Position numbers and translations under genes: made by a program. The notes beneath the pieces were generated by a model. It worked only from the letters and a program-made list of their open reading frames with translations, was not told where the DNA came from and made no database searches. Below, in pieces: positions 10,529 to 21,471 of a stretch of 64,000 nucleotides of DNA. Origin of the DNA: Sapria himalayana (Eukaryota > Streptophyta > Magnoliopsida > Malpighiales > Rafflesiaceae); assembly GCA_029783825.1 (NCBI GenBank), contig JAREIK010010296.1, positions 59,022 through 123,021 on the forward strand, read 5' to 3'. The first letter of the stretch is position 1. Every line of letters begins with the position of its first letter.

Positions 10529-13500
10529 TTAATTATCTGCATCACTATCATCATCTAATGGATCTTCTGATATTTCGTCTATTCCAATGGAAGTTCCAAT
10601 TCATCTTTAGATAGAAATTGATCATCTTCAATTTTTATTCGGCCACCATTTGAGTCACGTAAATATTCTAGATCTTCATCCACATGCATAGACTCAATAT
10701 TATTTATGTCATCTTTTTAGAATTCTAGTGCAGTAGCTAAGTCTTCACTTCATTCTTGAGATGTTGGCACTTCAAAATTTGATCGAGCTTTTATTTTGCA
10801 AATTGCCCACCAATCACTCTTATCACGAGATAAACATGGATATGCATAATAATATACTTGAGTGGCTTTAACTGCCATAATAAATAGATCATATCGATTA
10901 TATCTATGTTTATGGTTAACATCCACTAGCTTATAATCTAAATGAATCTTTGTACTCACATTTAATGTGGGATCAAATTACTCACACTTTAATAATACAA
11001 TTCTATTATTTTCGAGTCCATGATACTCCAACTCAATAACTTTTATTAGTTGACCATAATAATCATTTTTATCTTCGCTATAACCCAAGCATTTAAAGCA
11101 TACAACACTTTTCATTGTTATTTTAGAAGAACCATGCTCAATTGTGTGAAATTTATATCCATTGACAAAATAACTGGGATTGGTTTTCACATATTTAAAT
11201 GTGCCTTTACTTAGATTCTGAATGAAAATATTAGAATATCTATTTGAAGGATCATTTTTTTGCAACCATTTTGTGTATACATACTCAAAATATGGTGCAA
11301 CCTCCTCACAATTAAGTAAAACATAGCTCTAGGTTGCTTTGTACTCTTCATCTATCATATATCTTTTCTTTGTTCTTTCAAATGCTCTTCCAAGGTCCTT
11401 GAAGATAGATAGTTTGTCATCAGAATCATCTTCTGCCATCACATGACCTTCATCATTATGAGGCATATTTCTATTCTTTGTATCGACATGATCCTCAAAA
11501 TAATAAGAATAAAATGATTATGCTTCTTCTTCTAAATTTGCATTACAAATTGAACCTTCAACTTTTGCCTTCTTTCTAACATTCAATTTCAACTTACGAA
11601 GATACCTACAACCATAATGTTAGGTTTCAATTATATTAAATTACAATATTACTTTATATATGAAATAATAAATACCAACTAATTATATGTATTTACCTCT
11701 CAAATGGATACATCCACCTATATTGCAATGGCCCTACTATCTTTGCTTCATATGACAAATGGACCGGCAAATACTACATTGAGTCAAAAGAGTTCGGTGA
11801 GAATATCCATTCAAGCTTACAAAGAATAAGTAGTATGTCATTCTCCAGTCTCACCATGTCATCTATTTTGATTGTGGTTATAGTTAGGTGTTTGAAAAAC
11901 AAACTAAGTTCTGTGAAGATCTTCCAAATACTTAAGAAAAGTAATTCATGGAATGCAATTGGTATTAATCTCTGCATAAATACGTGATAGTCATGGCTTT
12001 TCATTCCAAATAACTTAAGATCCTTCATATCCATGCATCTACACATATTTGACACATATCCATCAGAAAAATTCAAATATTTTACTCATTCACACAATAT
12101 CTGTCTTACCTTCTATTCAAGTGTCTAGCATGCTTTAGAAAATTTTTTTGTTGCCTCATTCAGTTTCAATTCAAGATGCTGACAGTAATCATTCAACTCT
12201 TGTCTTGATTTTAAATTGTCTTTTGTTTTTCAATATACATTAAGGACAGTGCTGAAAACAATTTCAAACACATTTTTTTTCAATATGCATTACATCCAAG
12301 TTATGATGAATTAAGCTGGACTTCCAATAGGACAAGTCCCAAAAAATACTATGTTTCCTCTAGCCAAATATTTTGCATATTGGTCTATTAGAATATCTTC
12401 TCCTGAATGAGTTGTTGGTGCAATTGTCAACATAGTTTTAATTTTTTGAAATATAGTTTTATTTCTTTGGAATGAATGATTCATAGGTAGAAAATTATGA
12501 TGGTTATCAAACCATGACTATTTACTACTAAATTTGAGGGTAAATGCATCAAACTTTTTCATGCAATATGATCATGTGAATCATTCTATAGTACTCCAGC
12601 AAGACAACATTGAATATGTAGAAATATCACTTACCATCAACATAAGGGCTGCCTGCATAAATAAATTTTGATTCTTTGAAATATCATATGTATTCACGCC
12701 AACATCTCACAAATGAGTTAACTATGTTATAAGAGGTTGTAAGAAAACATCTAGCATTTCTTTCAATTTTTTTGGCCCTGGAACCAATATAAACAAAAAT
12801 ATATATTGCTCCTTCATACACAACCACGGAGACTAATTATAAGGTGTCACTATAACTGGCCATGTTGAATACTATTGTCCAGATTGCCCAAATTGCTGAA
12901 ATCCATCAGTGCTGAAACCAAATTTCACATCTTGACTTTCAACTGCAAAATCTTGATGTATATGATTAAAATGCTTCCGAGCAAGTGAATTTGATGGATG
13001 ACGCATTACCCCTTTTTCAATCTCATGCTTAGAATGCCACTTCATCTCATTTTCTGTAGCATTTGATGCATATAGTCTCTATAATTGAGGAATTAAAGGA
13101 AAATAATATGTTTCTTAAATGTAAATTTCAATTTTTGTCGCATATATGCAACACGAGGATGATCACAAAATATAGGTGCCTTCTTAAACCGAGGATGATC
13201 ACAAAACTTATAGCTAATTAAATCACTATCACCACCCCAATATAACATACAACCATTGAAACAACAATCAATTTTTTCCACTAGTTGACTCATTCCTCGT
13301 AGTAACTTCTTAGTATTATCAATGTTGTTAGTGACCAAATTATTATCTGGAATAATCGCTTTCATCACTTCTGTCATCTGATCAAATAATTTTTCAAACA
13401 TATGATTTTATAACTTAATGCTCATAAGTTGAGTCACAAGTGACAATTGCGAATGTTTTTTACAACCATGCTACAACTCATTATCTGTAGTTTTAAGCAT

Positions 13501-13885
13501 TTCATAAATATTTGATCTTCATGATTAGGTGGTTCATCCATGTAATCCATATTGAAATCACCACCAGCACATTCCATGACCATTCTATGGTATGTGTTTG
13601 ATGCTTCTTCACCACAAGCAAATGATTCAGTACCCTCATTTCGATCAATGTTCAGAGCTATTGTACTTTCTACATGATAAATCAAAACATGATAATTTTG
13701 TACAAAGCCATATTTAGCCAAATTGTATCTTATAGTATTTAGATCATGAAACGGGATATTCTGACACTTGTTATGCTTACATGGACACATAATTTTTTCT
13801 CTATCCATCCATCTCGATTGACTACATGCAAATTGATGAAAGTTTCGAGCCCACTCAAAAAAATTTTATTCAGAATTCCAGTCAT
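10529..13885 (-). pseudogene. TNP2-type CACTA transposase, decayed
   Basis: Main transposase of En/Spm elements. Recognisable on - from the N-terminus: transposase-associated domain 13885-13434 (FFEWARNFHQFA, MDREKIMCPCKHNKCQNIPF); TNP2 N-terminal part 13401-13093 (LVEKIDCCFNGCMLYW). Core at 13080-12300 has HPSNSLARKHFNHIHQDFA and STDGFQQFG, with the usual STDGF aspartate kept. The DUF4218 region, 12076-11690, has KSHDYHVFMQRLIPIA and ends GPLQYRWMYPFER at a GT donor. The next exon (from about 11615, YLRKLKLNVRKKAKVEGS) leads into the DUF4216 region, 11265-10980. The tail ends PLDDDSDADN and a stop at 10529. Many in-frame stops and shifts, plus a duplicated FCDHPR block in the N-terminal part. 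Start 13885 is the first usable ATG; the original start was probably upstream and lost by a frameshift. Confidence 0.82.
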
Positions 13886-14206
13886 AAACCTTTTATACAT
13901 CCATTTAAAATCTAAACTAATTTTGTCTTGTTTTATTTACAAATAATAATGCTCAATCATTATTTTGAATTAATCATTCAATTACTTCAAAATATACTAA
14001 TAATTAAATAAAATTACTTACATTTGAATATTTAAAAATTAAATATCATGAATATCGAGGTAAGGCATTGCAAGAATCTACTTGAATAGATAAAGTAATG
14101 TTAGCACGGTAAAGATTAATAGATATCATGCTATTACTAGATAAAGAGAGCAAAATATTATAATGGACAAGAAAGGAAAGAAAAAAAGAAAGAAATTTAA
14201 ATGTTG
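13886..14206. other. AT-rich leader next to TNP2 (copy A)
   Basis: About 320 bases with no gene that I can support. It lies between the TNP2 start and the GA tract, so it is probably 5' untranslated or intron sequence of the transposase transcript. Confidence 0.4.
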
Positions 14207-14230
14207 AAGGGGGAGAGGGGGAGAGAGAGG

Positions 14231-14264
<34 letters not shown>

Positions 14265-14480
14265 CTGAGAGAGAGAGTGTGTGAGTTAAAGAAAAAGGGG
14301 GAGAGTGAGAGAGATGGAGAGAGAGAGAGGGAGAGAGAGAGAGAGAGGGAAAGCAAGAAAGAAGGAGAGTAAGAAAGAAAATAACAAGAGAGTGTGTGTG
14401 TGTGTCACAGAAAGAAAAAGAGAAAGAGAGTGACACATAAAGAATGAGATATGGAGAGAGAGAGACACAGAGAATGCAGT
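14207..14480. repeat. (GA)n tract in the TNP2 leader (copy A)
   Basis: About 270 bases of GAGAGA with G-rich and (GT)4 interruptions; on the transcribed (-) strand it is CT-rich. The same tract lies at 24590-24830 in copy B. GA repeats are binding sites for plant GAGA-binding (BPC) proteins, so a promoter role is possible. Leu/Ser-rich reading frames here are artefacts. Confidence 0.8.
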
Positions 14481-14740
14481 GTTAGAATGAGGAATTACAT
14501 AAAAGAATAAAACATTTTCTTCTATACAAAACTATCAAATATTACATCTTTTGTTAAATATAAGTTCATATATGAGCATGAGGCCCAAGGGGTGAGATTA
14601 GGTAAGAGTACGACCCTAATTTCTACAGCATGCTATATCTAACCAATGGACACTCTCATGCTATGTGCTTACATATTAATGATATTATATCTTTTGCCAT
14701 TTAATTTCAAGTTAGTGCAACAAATTAGTATTATCCCAAT
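14481..14740. other. Conserved CACTA leader block (copy A)
   Basis: Single-copy stretch shared with 24831-24990: GAGGCCCAAGGGGTG, GATTAGGTAAGAGTACGACCC and GCATGCTATATCT in the same order. Likely promoter/5' leader of the element's genes, judged by its position upstream of TNP2 on -. Confidence 0.45.
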
Positions 14741-14816
14741 TATAATTATATTTTATTATACATATAGTATATGTAATTATAAATAGTTATATATAGTTAA
14801 ACATATAGTTATATAT

Positions 14817-14869
<53 letters not shown>

Positions 14870-15532
14870 TACAAGTAGTTATATGTAGTTATACATAAAT
14901 GTATACAATGTTATAAACAAATATATAGATTTACATATATGTATACAGATAAAAATATAGTTATATTTTGTATATAAAGTTTTATATATGTATACAAATA
15001 TTTATATATAGTTATACACATATAGTTAATCATAATGTTGTATGTTGTTATACATGTAATTATAAATATAGTTACATGTGGTTATACATGTAGGCAAACA
15101 TAGTAAAACTTATATTTATACATGTAGGTATATATATTTTTGCATATAATTATATATATTTATAGATATAGTTATGTATATGTATAGATATAGTAAAATG
15201 CATTTTTATATAATAATATATAAAAATGTATAGTAGATATATGTTGAAAATTATATATTTAAATATAGTTATGTATAAAGTTTTTATAGTTATACATATA
15301 GTAAGAAAAAATTATTTATAGTTATATATTATTATACATATAGTATATGTTGTTATAAATAGTTATATATAGTCAAACTTATAGTTATATATATATATAT
15401 ATATTCATACAAGTAGTTATATGTAGTTATATATAATTATATACAAAGTTATAAACAAATATATAGATTTAAATATATGTATACATAGGTACAAATATAG
15501 TTATATTTAATTATAGAGTTTTATATAGTTAT

Positions 15533-15607
<75 letters not shown>

Positions 15608-16910
15608 TACAAATATAGTTAAACATAATGTTGAATGTTGTTATACATGTAATTATAAATATAGTTACTTGTGGTTATACACATAGTTATACATATAGTT
15701 ACATTTATATTTATACTTGTTGGTATATATATTTTTTCATATAATTATATATATTTATACATATAGTAATGTATAGGTATAGATATATTAAAATACATTT
15801 GTATATATTAATATATAAAAATGTATAATAAATATATGTTGTAAATTATTTATTTAAATATAGTTACGTATAATGTTTTTATAGTTATACATATAGTAAG
15901 ATATAATTATTTATAGTTATATATTATTATACTTATAGTATATATAGTTATAAAAAGTTATATAGTTAAACATATAATTATGTGTGTGTATTCATACAAG
16001 TAGTTATAAGTATTTATACATAAATGTATAAAAAGTTATAAACAAATATATAGATTTACATATATGTATACATAGTTACAATTATAGTTATATTTAATTA
16101 TATAATGTTTTATATAGTTATACAAATATTTATATATAGTTATACACATATAGCTAAACATAATGTTGTAGGTTGTTATACATACAATTATAAATATAGT
16201 TACATGTGGTTATATATATAGATACACATATAGTTAAACTTATATTTATACACCTCGGTAAATATATTTTTTCATATAATTTTATATATTTATATATATA
16301 GTTATGTTTTGGTATATATATAGTAAAATACTTTTGTATATATTAATATATAAAAATGTATATTAAATATATATTGTTAATTATATATTTAAATATAGTT
16401 ACTTATATAGTTTTTATAGTTATACATATAGTATGATACAATTATTTATTGTTATATATTCTTATACAAATAGTATATTTTGTTGGAAATATAGTTATAT
16501 AAAATTATACATATAGTTATAAATTATAATATAGTTAAAAAATAGTTATATATAGTTATAAATCTAGTTATAAAATTAGTTTACATAGTTACAGATATAA
16601 TTAAATATAGTTATAAAGAGATTTATATAGTTATACAAATATTTATAAATAATTATACATATATAGTTAAACATATAGTTATATATAAATGTCGTACGTT
16701 TTAATTATAATTATAGTTACATGTGTGATTGCACACATAGTTATCGATATAGTTATAAATGTAGTTATACATCTTGTAGATGTAGTTATATATAGTTTTT
16801 CATGTAATTATATATATTTAGACATATAGCTATGTATAGGTATTGATATAGATAAATACATTTATATATAGTAATATGTTGATATACATATTGTTAATTG
16901 CATTTATATA
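14741..16910. repeat. Tandem array of a ~580-bp AT-rich unit (copy A), about four units
   Basis: Each unit starts near TATTATTATACATATAGTATAT, seen at about 14750, 15330, 15925 and 16460 (spacing 580, 595 and 535). Inside each unit come, in order, ATTCATACAAGTAGTTATA, ACAAATATTTATATATAG, GTTGTTATACATGTAATTAT and TTTCATATAATTATATATATTTA. Pure (TA)n runs lie at about 14818-14867 and 15537-15603. Units of the same family occur in copies B and E. Confidence 0.8.
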
Positions 16911-18259
16911 AGTTTTTTGATATATTCGCATCAAGAGAGAGAGGCAAATGGTGCTAGTTAGATACTTAGAGTTGTCTCTGGACAACATGACAATTTTAGA
17001 AGTATTCTAATTCCGTAAATGTTTTATTTTTTAATTATCAAAAAATGTATTAAATAATAAATATATATTTAACATAAATACTAATCTTTTTTTTACTTAA
17101 TAAATTATTTTCAACAAATTATTATGAGTGTAGCATAGCACACATTTAAAACAAACACCTTGCAACTTTAATTATCAAATTAATTAAACAATAAATATAT
17201 AAATAATTTCAAAAAATAGATGTAGAGCCGTCAAAGTAGAAAAAAAAAGCTTGGCTACAAAATTTATAAACTTCTTATTGCAATGCACACATGAGAAGAT
17301 TATTGGTCTTTAAGGCACTCTCCTAAGAATTATAAATACCCTTTATGTTACAAAATATATAAATATATATATTTTATGGTTATAAATTTTTAAGAATACA
17401 TATTAATTTTTATAATGATAATATGAAATAATTTTAAAGGCATAAAATTTTATATTTTTTGATATCATTTATAATTTTTAAAATTCTAAAAATTACTTAA
17501 AGTGAGAAGATAATTATAAAAAGTTTTAGTTATTATTTTAATAAAGAATGAATTTCAAAAGCTAATAGTAAAAATAGTATTCAATTATTTAATTCTTATA
17601 AATTATAGTAAGGGCAAGCATCTATGTATTTATTTTTAAATATCAATTTATTTTCTTTTAAAAATTAATGAAAAAATTTAAATTTTTATTATAATTAAAG
17701 ATTTTCAAAATTTGTAGTAATTAATTTTTTAAAATTTTTTTATAAGCATACAATTTTTTTTATTCTTATAATTATATTAATATTTACTTGTTTATTCGTA
17801 AATTCAAATATTTTTGTAAATATATTCTATTTAATCATATAATGAATTATTTTACCTTTATATTAGTAGAAATTTTAATGTATGTTCATTTATTTTTTAA
17901 AATAACTTAAAAATTATTATAATTATAGAATTAATTATTTTATGTTACTTTGATACAAACTTTTAAGTTTCTTAATTAAAAATTTTAGAACGATTTTTTG
18001 TATAATTTTTTTTAAAATTTTATAATCATAAAAATAGTTATTTTAGTCCTAATTCACATAAAGTATTTTTGTTATTTTATAATTTTAAAAATAATTTATT
18101 TATAATATCTATTTTTATAATTTTACGAGAAGAATGTGTTTTTCAAGAATTGCTCATCTATAGACCATGACATATATTTAATCAACAAAATTAAATAAAA
18201 TATTAAAATAAATAATAAATTAAAAAAAATATAAATCATTACAAATTAAAGATTGAAAT
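16911..18259. other. AT-rich 5' side of copy A, no gene seen
   Basis: Long A/T stretches. From about 17330 to 18240 collinear with 34540-35640 of copy B, which confirms it as part of the element. I see no coding region and no RNA gene. Confidence 0.5.
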
Positions 18260-18867
18260 TATCCCCAATGCAAATAGCTAAGGAAAAATTCTTAGCTAAA
18301 TGGATATAATTTGTGAAAAATAAAATTTAAGAAATAATCACTTGCAATAAAATGTAAAATTGTAAAAAAAATCAGATAATTATTTAGCTAAGTATTTTGT
18401 CTCGATATAATTAGCAAGAGAAAATCCATCGATAAATCCGTCACTAAATACCTAGTTTTCATTGTGAGGAAATCTGCAAAAATATTAGCAACTGAATTTA
18501 TCTCGAAATAATTAGATAGTGAAAATTTGTCTCTAAATCCATCGCTAAATTCCCTATTTTCTTTACGTAGAAATCTATGAAAATATTATCGATGGAATTT
18601 ATCTCGATATAATTAGCTACGAAAATTTCGTCGCTAAATTTCCTAGTTTTTTTGCATGGAAATCTATGAAAATATTAGTGTCGGAAAATTTTCAATTAGA
18701 CATTTTCGTCGCTAATCTATTACTAATCCATCACTATTCCATCGCTAATATTTATTTTAATATAAAATCAAAAATCCCCTACTATTCCCTAGCTAATCCC
18801 TCACTATTTAGCTAGGGATTGATCCCTAGCTAAATTTCCCTAGCTAAATTGACATTTTCTTGTTGTG
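18260..18867. repeat. Copy A right subterminal and terminal repeats
   Basis: Repeated AATTAGCTA/AAATTTCGTCGCTAAAT motifs, then CCCTAGCTAAATTTCCCTAG and the terminus TTTTCTTGTTGTG. The first part (18260-18440) matches 35690-35830, where copy B runs into the TCTA array. Confidence 0.75.
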
Positions 18868-18985
18868 ATATATGTACGTATATACTATAGTATAAATATA
18901 TGAATATATTGTAGTATATATGTAATTATATGCTGGAGTATATAAGTACGTATATACTATAATATATATGTACGTATATACTATA

Positions 18986-19029
<44 letters not shown>

Positions 19030-19135
19030 GTATATTTTATTGTATATAAGTATGTATATGCTATTGTATATATGAACATATATACTCATTATGTACGTAT
19101 AAGAGATATACTAACATTTCTATTATATGTACATA
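18868..19135. repeat. Palindromic ATAT/GTAC minisatellite, right flank of copy A
   Basis: Continuation of the array at 4690-5028 after copy A, with a (TA)n run near 18991-19027. Confidence 0.8.
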
Positions 19136-19760
19136 TAAGAAAAACCTCTCGTTGAAATGAGAAACTATTTTAGAGAGTGAATCTATTCTAAATCTCACAT
19201 TAACATCATAAAATGTCAGGAACAACAGAGACATTCTAATTCAATGATCAAAGAATGCATATCATGTTTTTGTGTAAGCAAATAATCAACAATGAAATAT
19301 AACTCACCATGACCACAGTACACAAACTCATGAGTGATGATAGGGTTTGAAGAAGTAAAACAACAAGACCACCACCTTCAACAGTTTCAATTGTTCATGC
19401 AAGAATATTTGGAGTTAAGGATTCAAAATCCTACACAATTACAAGGGCTAAAAAAGAGTTATTTGTAGTGATGAGATTCTTAAATATAGTATCTTGAAAG
19501 AAAAGAAAAGTAGATATTACAAAATAGAAATGCCATAAGTATTTTCTAGAATTCTTTTAGAATCCTTGTACAAGAAATAGCAAACAACTCCGCTTTCAAG
19601 AAACAAAGAGAAGGGACCAGCTTTTTCTAGGCCAATCAGTCTCTTCAGCATTAGCTTTTTAATCTACTTTGTCAGTTTTCTCTTGTGGCATCATCATGCA
19701 AGCATCAAATTGGGATATAATTAAAAAACTAGTCTAATTTCGTAGTAATCATAGCATCAA
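19136..19760 (-). other. Copy B outer variable segment, gene-like but unrecognised
   Basis: About 625 bases of non-repetitive sequence between two minisatellite arrays, at the same place as 6280-6745 of copy A but unrelated to it. On - it contains an exon-like piece reading IITHEFVYCGHG followed by a good donor (GTGAGT), and an open stretch SGVVCYFLYKDSKRILENTY. No family recognised. Confidence 0.35.
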
Positions 19761-19840
19761 ATTTAGTATGTATGTATATGTCGCAGTATATATATATGAA
19801 TATACTGAGTATAATCATACATATATACTACATATATGTG
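19761..19840. repeat. Palindromic minisatellite, left of fold-back element
   Basis: Short continuation of the ATAT/GTAC array (TATATGTCGCAGTATATATATG). It resumes at 20918. Confidence 0.7.
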
Positions 19841-20917
19841 GAGTTTTGTACGGAACTATTTCATTTAAAATAAAAAATTTAAAAATTATGTTGGGTTTCA
19901 AAAATATGGCCAAACTAGTGTGTTTGGAAACAACGTGGCAAAGCTGTCGTTGTCAACTACGACCATTCAACATCGTTGTGAAGGCCGGCTATTGAAAATA
20001 TTGTAGGGATTCCATTATGCCCCTCGCCCCATGCCCCATGGCCCATGCCCCTTACCCCTCGCCCCTTGTCCCATGCCTCTACCCCTCACCTTTGCCTCTA
20101 CCCCCCACCCACGCCCCTCGCCCCTCGCTCCTTCATGAAGCTGACTAGAGGTTCGTCGAGCTCCAGCGAGCTAGAAGTGGAGCACACTAAAGCTAGAGGA
20201 GCTCCAGTGAGCTCCTTTGTGGAGCTCGAGGGGCTCCAGGGAGCTCCTTCATGGAGCTTGAGGAGCTCCATCGTGCTCCACGTTGAGCTCCAGCAAGCTC
20301 CACTTCGAGCTCACTGGAGCTATACGGAGCTCCGCGAGCTCCGTGAAGGACCTCTCTGAAGCTCTATCGTGAAGCCAGTCGGAGCTCCTCGAGCTCCAGC
20401 GAGCTCGAGGAGCTCTAGGGAGCTCATTCATGGAGCTCTAGGTGCTCCATCGAGCTCCAAGTCGGGCTCCACTTCGAGCTCGCTAGAGCTCGATGGAGCT
20501 CCACGAAGAAGCTCATTGGAGCTCCGACGTGGTGCTCGTCGGAGCTCTAGTGAGTCCATGAAGGAGTGAGGTGCGAGAGGCGAGGGGCGAGTGATGAGAA
20601 GCAATGAGTGAGGGGCGAGAGGTGAGGCGCGAGGGACTAGGGGTGAGGGGTGATTGGCGAGGGGCGAGGGGTGTGGGTGAGTGGTAGGGGCGTGAAGCCA
20701 GGGGCGAGAAGCATAATAGGATTCCTACAATATATTTAATAGCCGACATTAACAATGTCAACCAATGGTTTTTAAAAATTAATAGCGTGGCAATGGCCGC
20801 CGTTCACAATGACAGCATTGCCACATTGTTTCCAGACACATTAGTTTGGACATAATTTTGAAACCCGACTTAATTTTTAAATTTTTTATTTTAAATGATT
20901 TGTTCCGTACAAAACTC
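19841..20917. mobile_element. GC-rich fold-back / Mutator-like element, 1077 bp, no transposase
   Basis: The ends GAGTTTTGTACGGAAC and GTTCCGTACAAAACTC are inverted repeats extending about 130-190 bases (left to about 20010, right from about 20735), e.g. GTTTCAAAAATATGGCCAAACTAG against its complement. Inside these, CCCCTCGCC-type repeats on the left are mirrored by GGCGAGGGG-type repeats on the right, and the centre is filled with GAGCTC palindromes. The whole element could fold into one hairpin. It splits a minisatellite. The flanking 9-mers ATATATGTG and ATTTATATG agree at 7 of 9 positions, weak support for a Mutator-type 9-bp duplication in such AT-rich sequence. A related end lies at 45216-45404. 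Confidence 0.7.
20150..20560. repeat. GAGCTC-rich core of the fold-back element
   Basis: About twenty GAGCTC (SacI) palindromes in some 400 bases, spaced irregularly in GGAGCTCCA, CGAGCTCGAG and GAGCTCTAG contexts. Three frames read as Ala/Ser/Glu-rich repeats, which follows from the base composition and is not evidence of a protein. Confidence 0.85.
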
Positions 20918-21135
20918 ATTTATATGTACATATAATACTATAGTATATACGTACATATATACTCAGTATATCTACATATATACTCAGTATATTTGATACT
21001 GAGTAAATATATACATATATACTACAATATATATGGTACTGATTACATATGTACATATGTACTACAGTATATATGATACTAATTATATATGTACATATAT
21101 ACTATAGTATACACATACATATATACACACATAAA
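20918..21135. repeat. Palindromic minisatellite, right of fold-back element
   Basis: TATATGTACATATAATACTATAG units, ending at the conserved junction ATCACATATCCTCATATGATAC. Confidence 0.8.
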
Positions 21136-21239
21136 TATAATCACATATCCTCATATGATACAAAACTACAACAAATTAGAATTATCCCATTTATAATTCA
21201 TAAAGATGGGACAAAACTTCAAAAACTTATATCTTTATT

Positions 21240-21471
21240 TTATCTGGCCATCTCTAATCTATTACAGTGCAAGAGAAGTGTTGGAGACAATGGATTCATG
21301 AGGATTGAATGAATTGTTGGAATTAACCATTAAGTTGTTAAGATCACATCCTGGTAAGAAAGGCTTATTTTCATGGTCTCCCATGCTAGGTAACAGTTGC
21401 AGACCAAGATGCCCCTGGAAAAATACCTGGTAATAGGCACAGTTTCTCATGTTCAGCCTATTGTCATCCAT
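21240..21471 (-). pseudogene. Captured fragment of a BASIC PENTACYSTEINE (GAGA-binding) gene, N-terminal exon
   Basis: On -, the frame from 21471 reads MDDNRLNMRNCAYYQ, GHLGLQLLPSMGDHENKPFL, PGCDLNNLMVNSNN and FNPHESIVS. It corresponds segment by segment to the N-terminus of group I BPC/GBP proteins, which begin MDD..LNMRNWGYYEP, then GHLGLQLM, KPFLPGRD, NN.MV and HPR..VVSE. BPC proteins are nuclear transcription factors that bind GA repeats. Just upstream, GCATGTTTGTAG/TTTC is a good acceptor, which fits a 5'UTR intron next to the BPC start codon. Two adjacent stops (about 21265-21260) are followed in frame by IRDG, resembling the family's NYIRDGW. The tryptophan of RNWGYY is a cysteine. The DNA-binding C-terminus with its cysteines is absent, so this is a transduplicated, decayed exon inside copy B. 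Confidence 0.8.

Larger units (their letters stand above)
5029..18867 (-). mobile_element. CACTA (En/Spm) copy A, 13.8 kb, both genes decayed
   Basis: The left end reads CAATATACACAAAAATTCC, a degenerate form of the CACTACAATAAAAATCCC end of copy D. The right end reads TTTTCTTGTTGTG, the reverse complement of CACAACAAGAAAA. Both ends carry subterminal repeats of the type TTAGCTAGGGA. The inside holds, from the right (5' side for the - genes): AT-rich leader, 580-bp tandem repeats, GA tract, TNP2 pseudogene, Transposase_24-type pseudogene, two variable segments separated by minisatellites, and a terminal exon module. Both flanks are the same minisatellite, so A is nested in B. A 3-base target duplication cannot be recognised (ATG left, ATA right). 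Stops in both genes mean it is not autonomous. Confidence 0.8.

Noticed and set aside
14126..14468. Leu/Ser-rich frames on - over the GA tract (also 24470-24843)
   Set aside because: CT-repeat translation only; located in a leader region upstream of TNP2.
18844..19089. Tyr/Ile-rich frames in the ATAT minisatellites (also 5983-7219) as membrane peptides
   Set aside because: Direct consequence of TATA-rich tandem repeats.
20045..20761. Ser/Ala/Glu-rich frames in the fold-back element as a captured gene
   Set aside because: Composed of GAGCTC and CCCCTCGCC repeats on both strands and overlapping in several frames; no protein signature.
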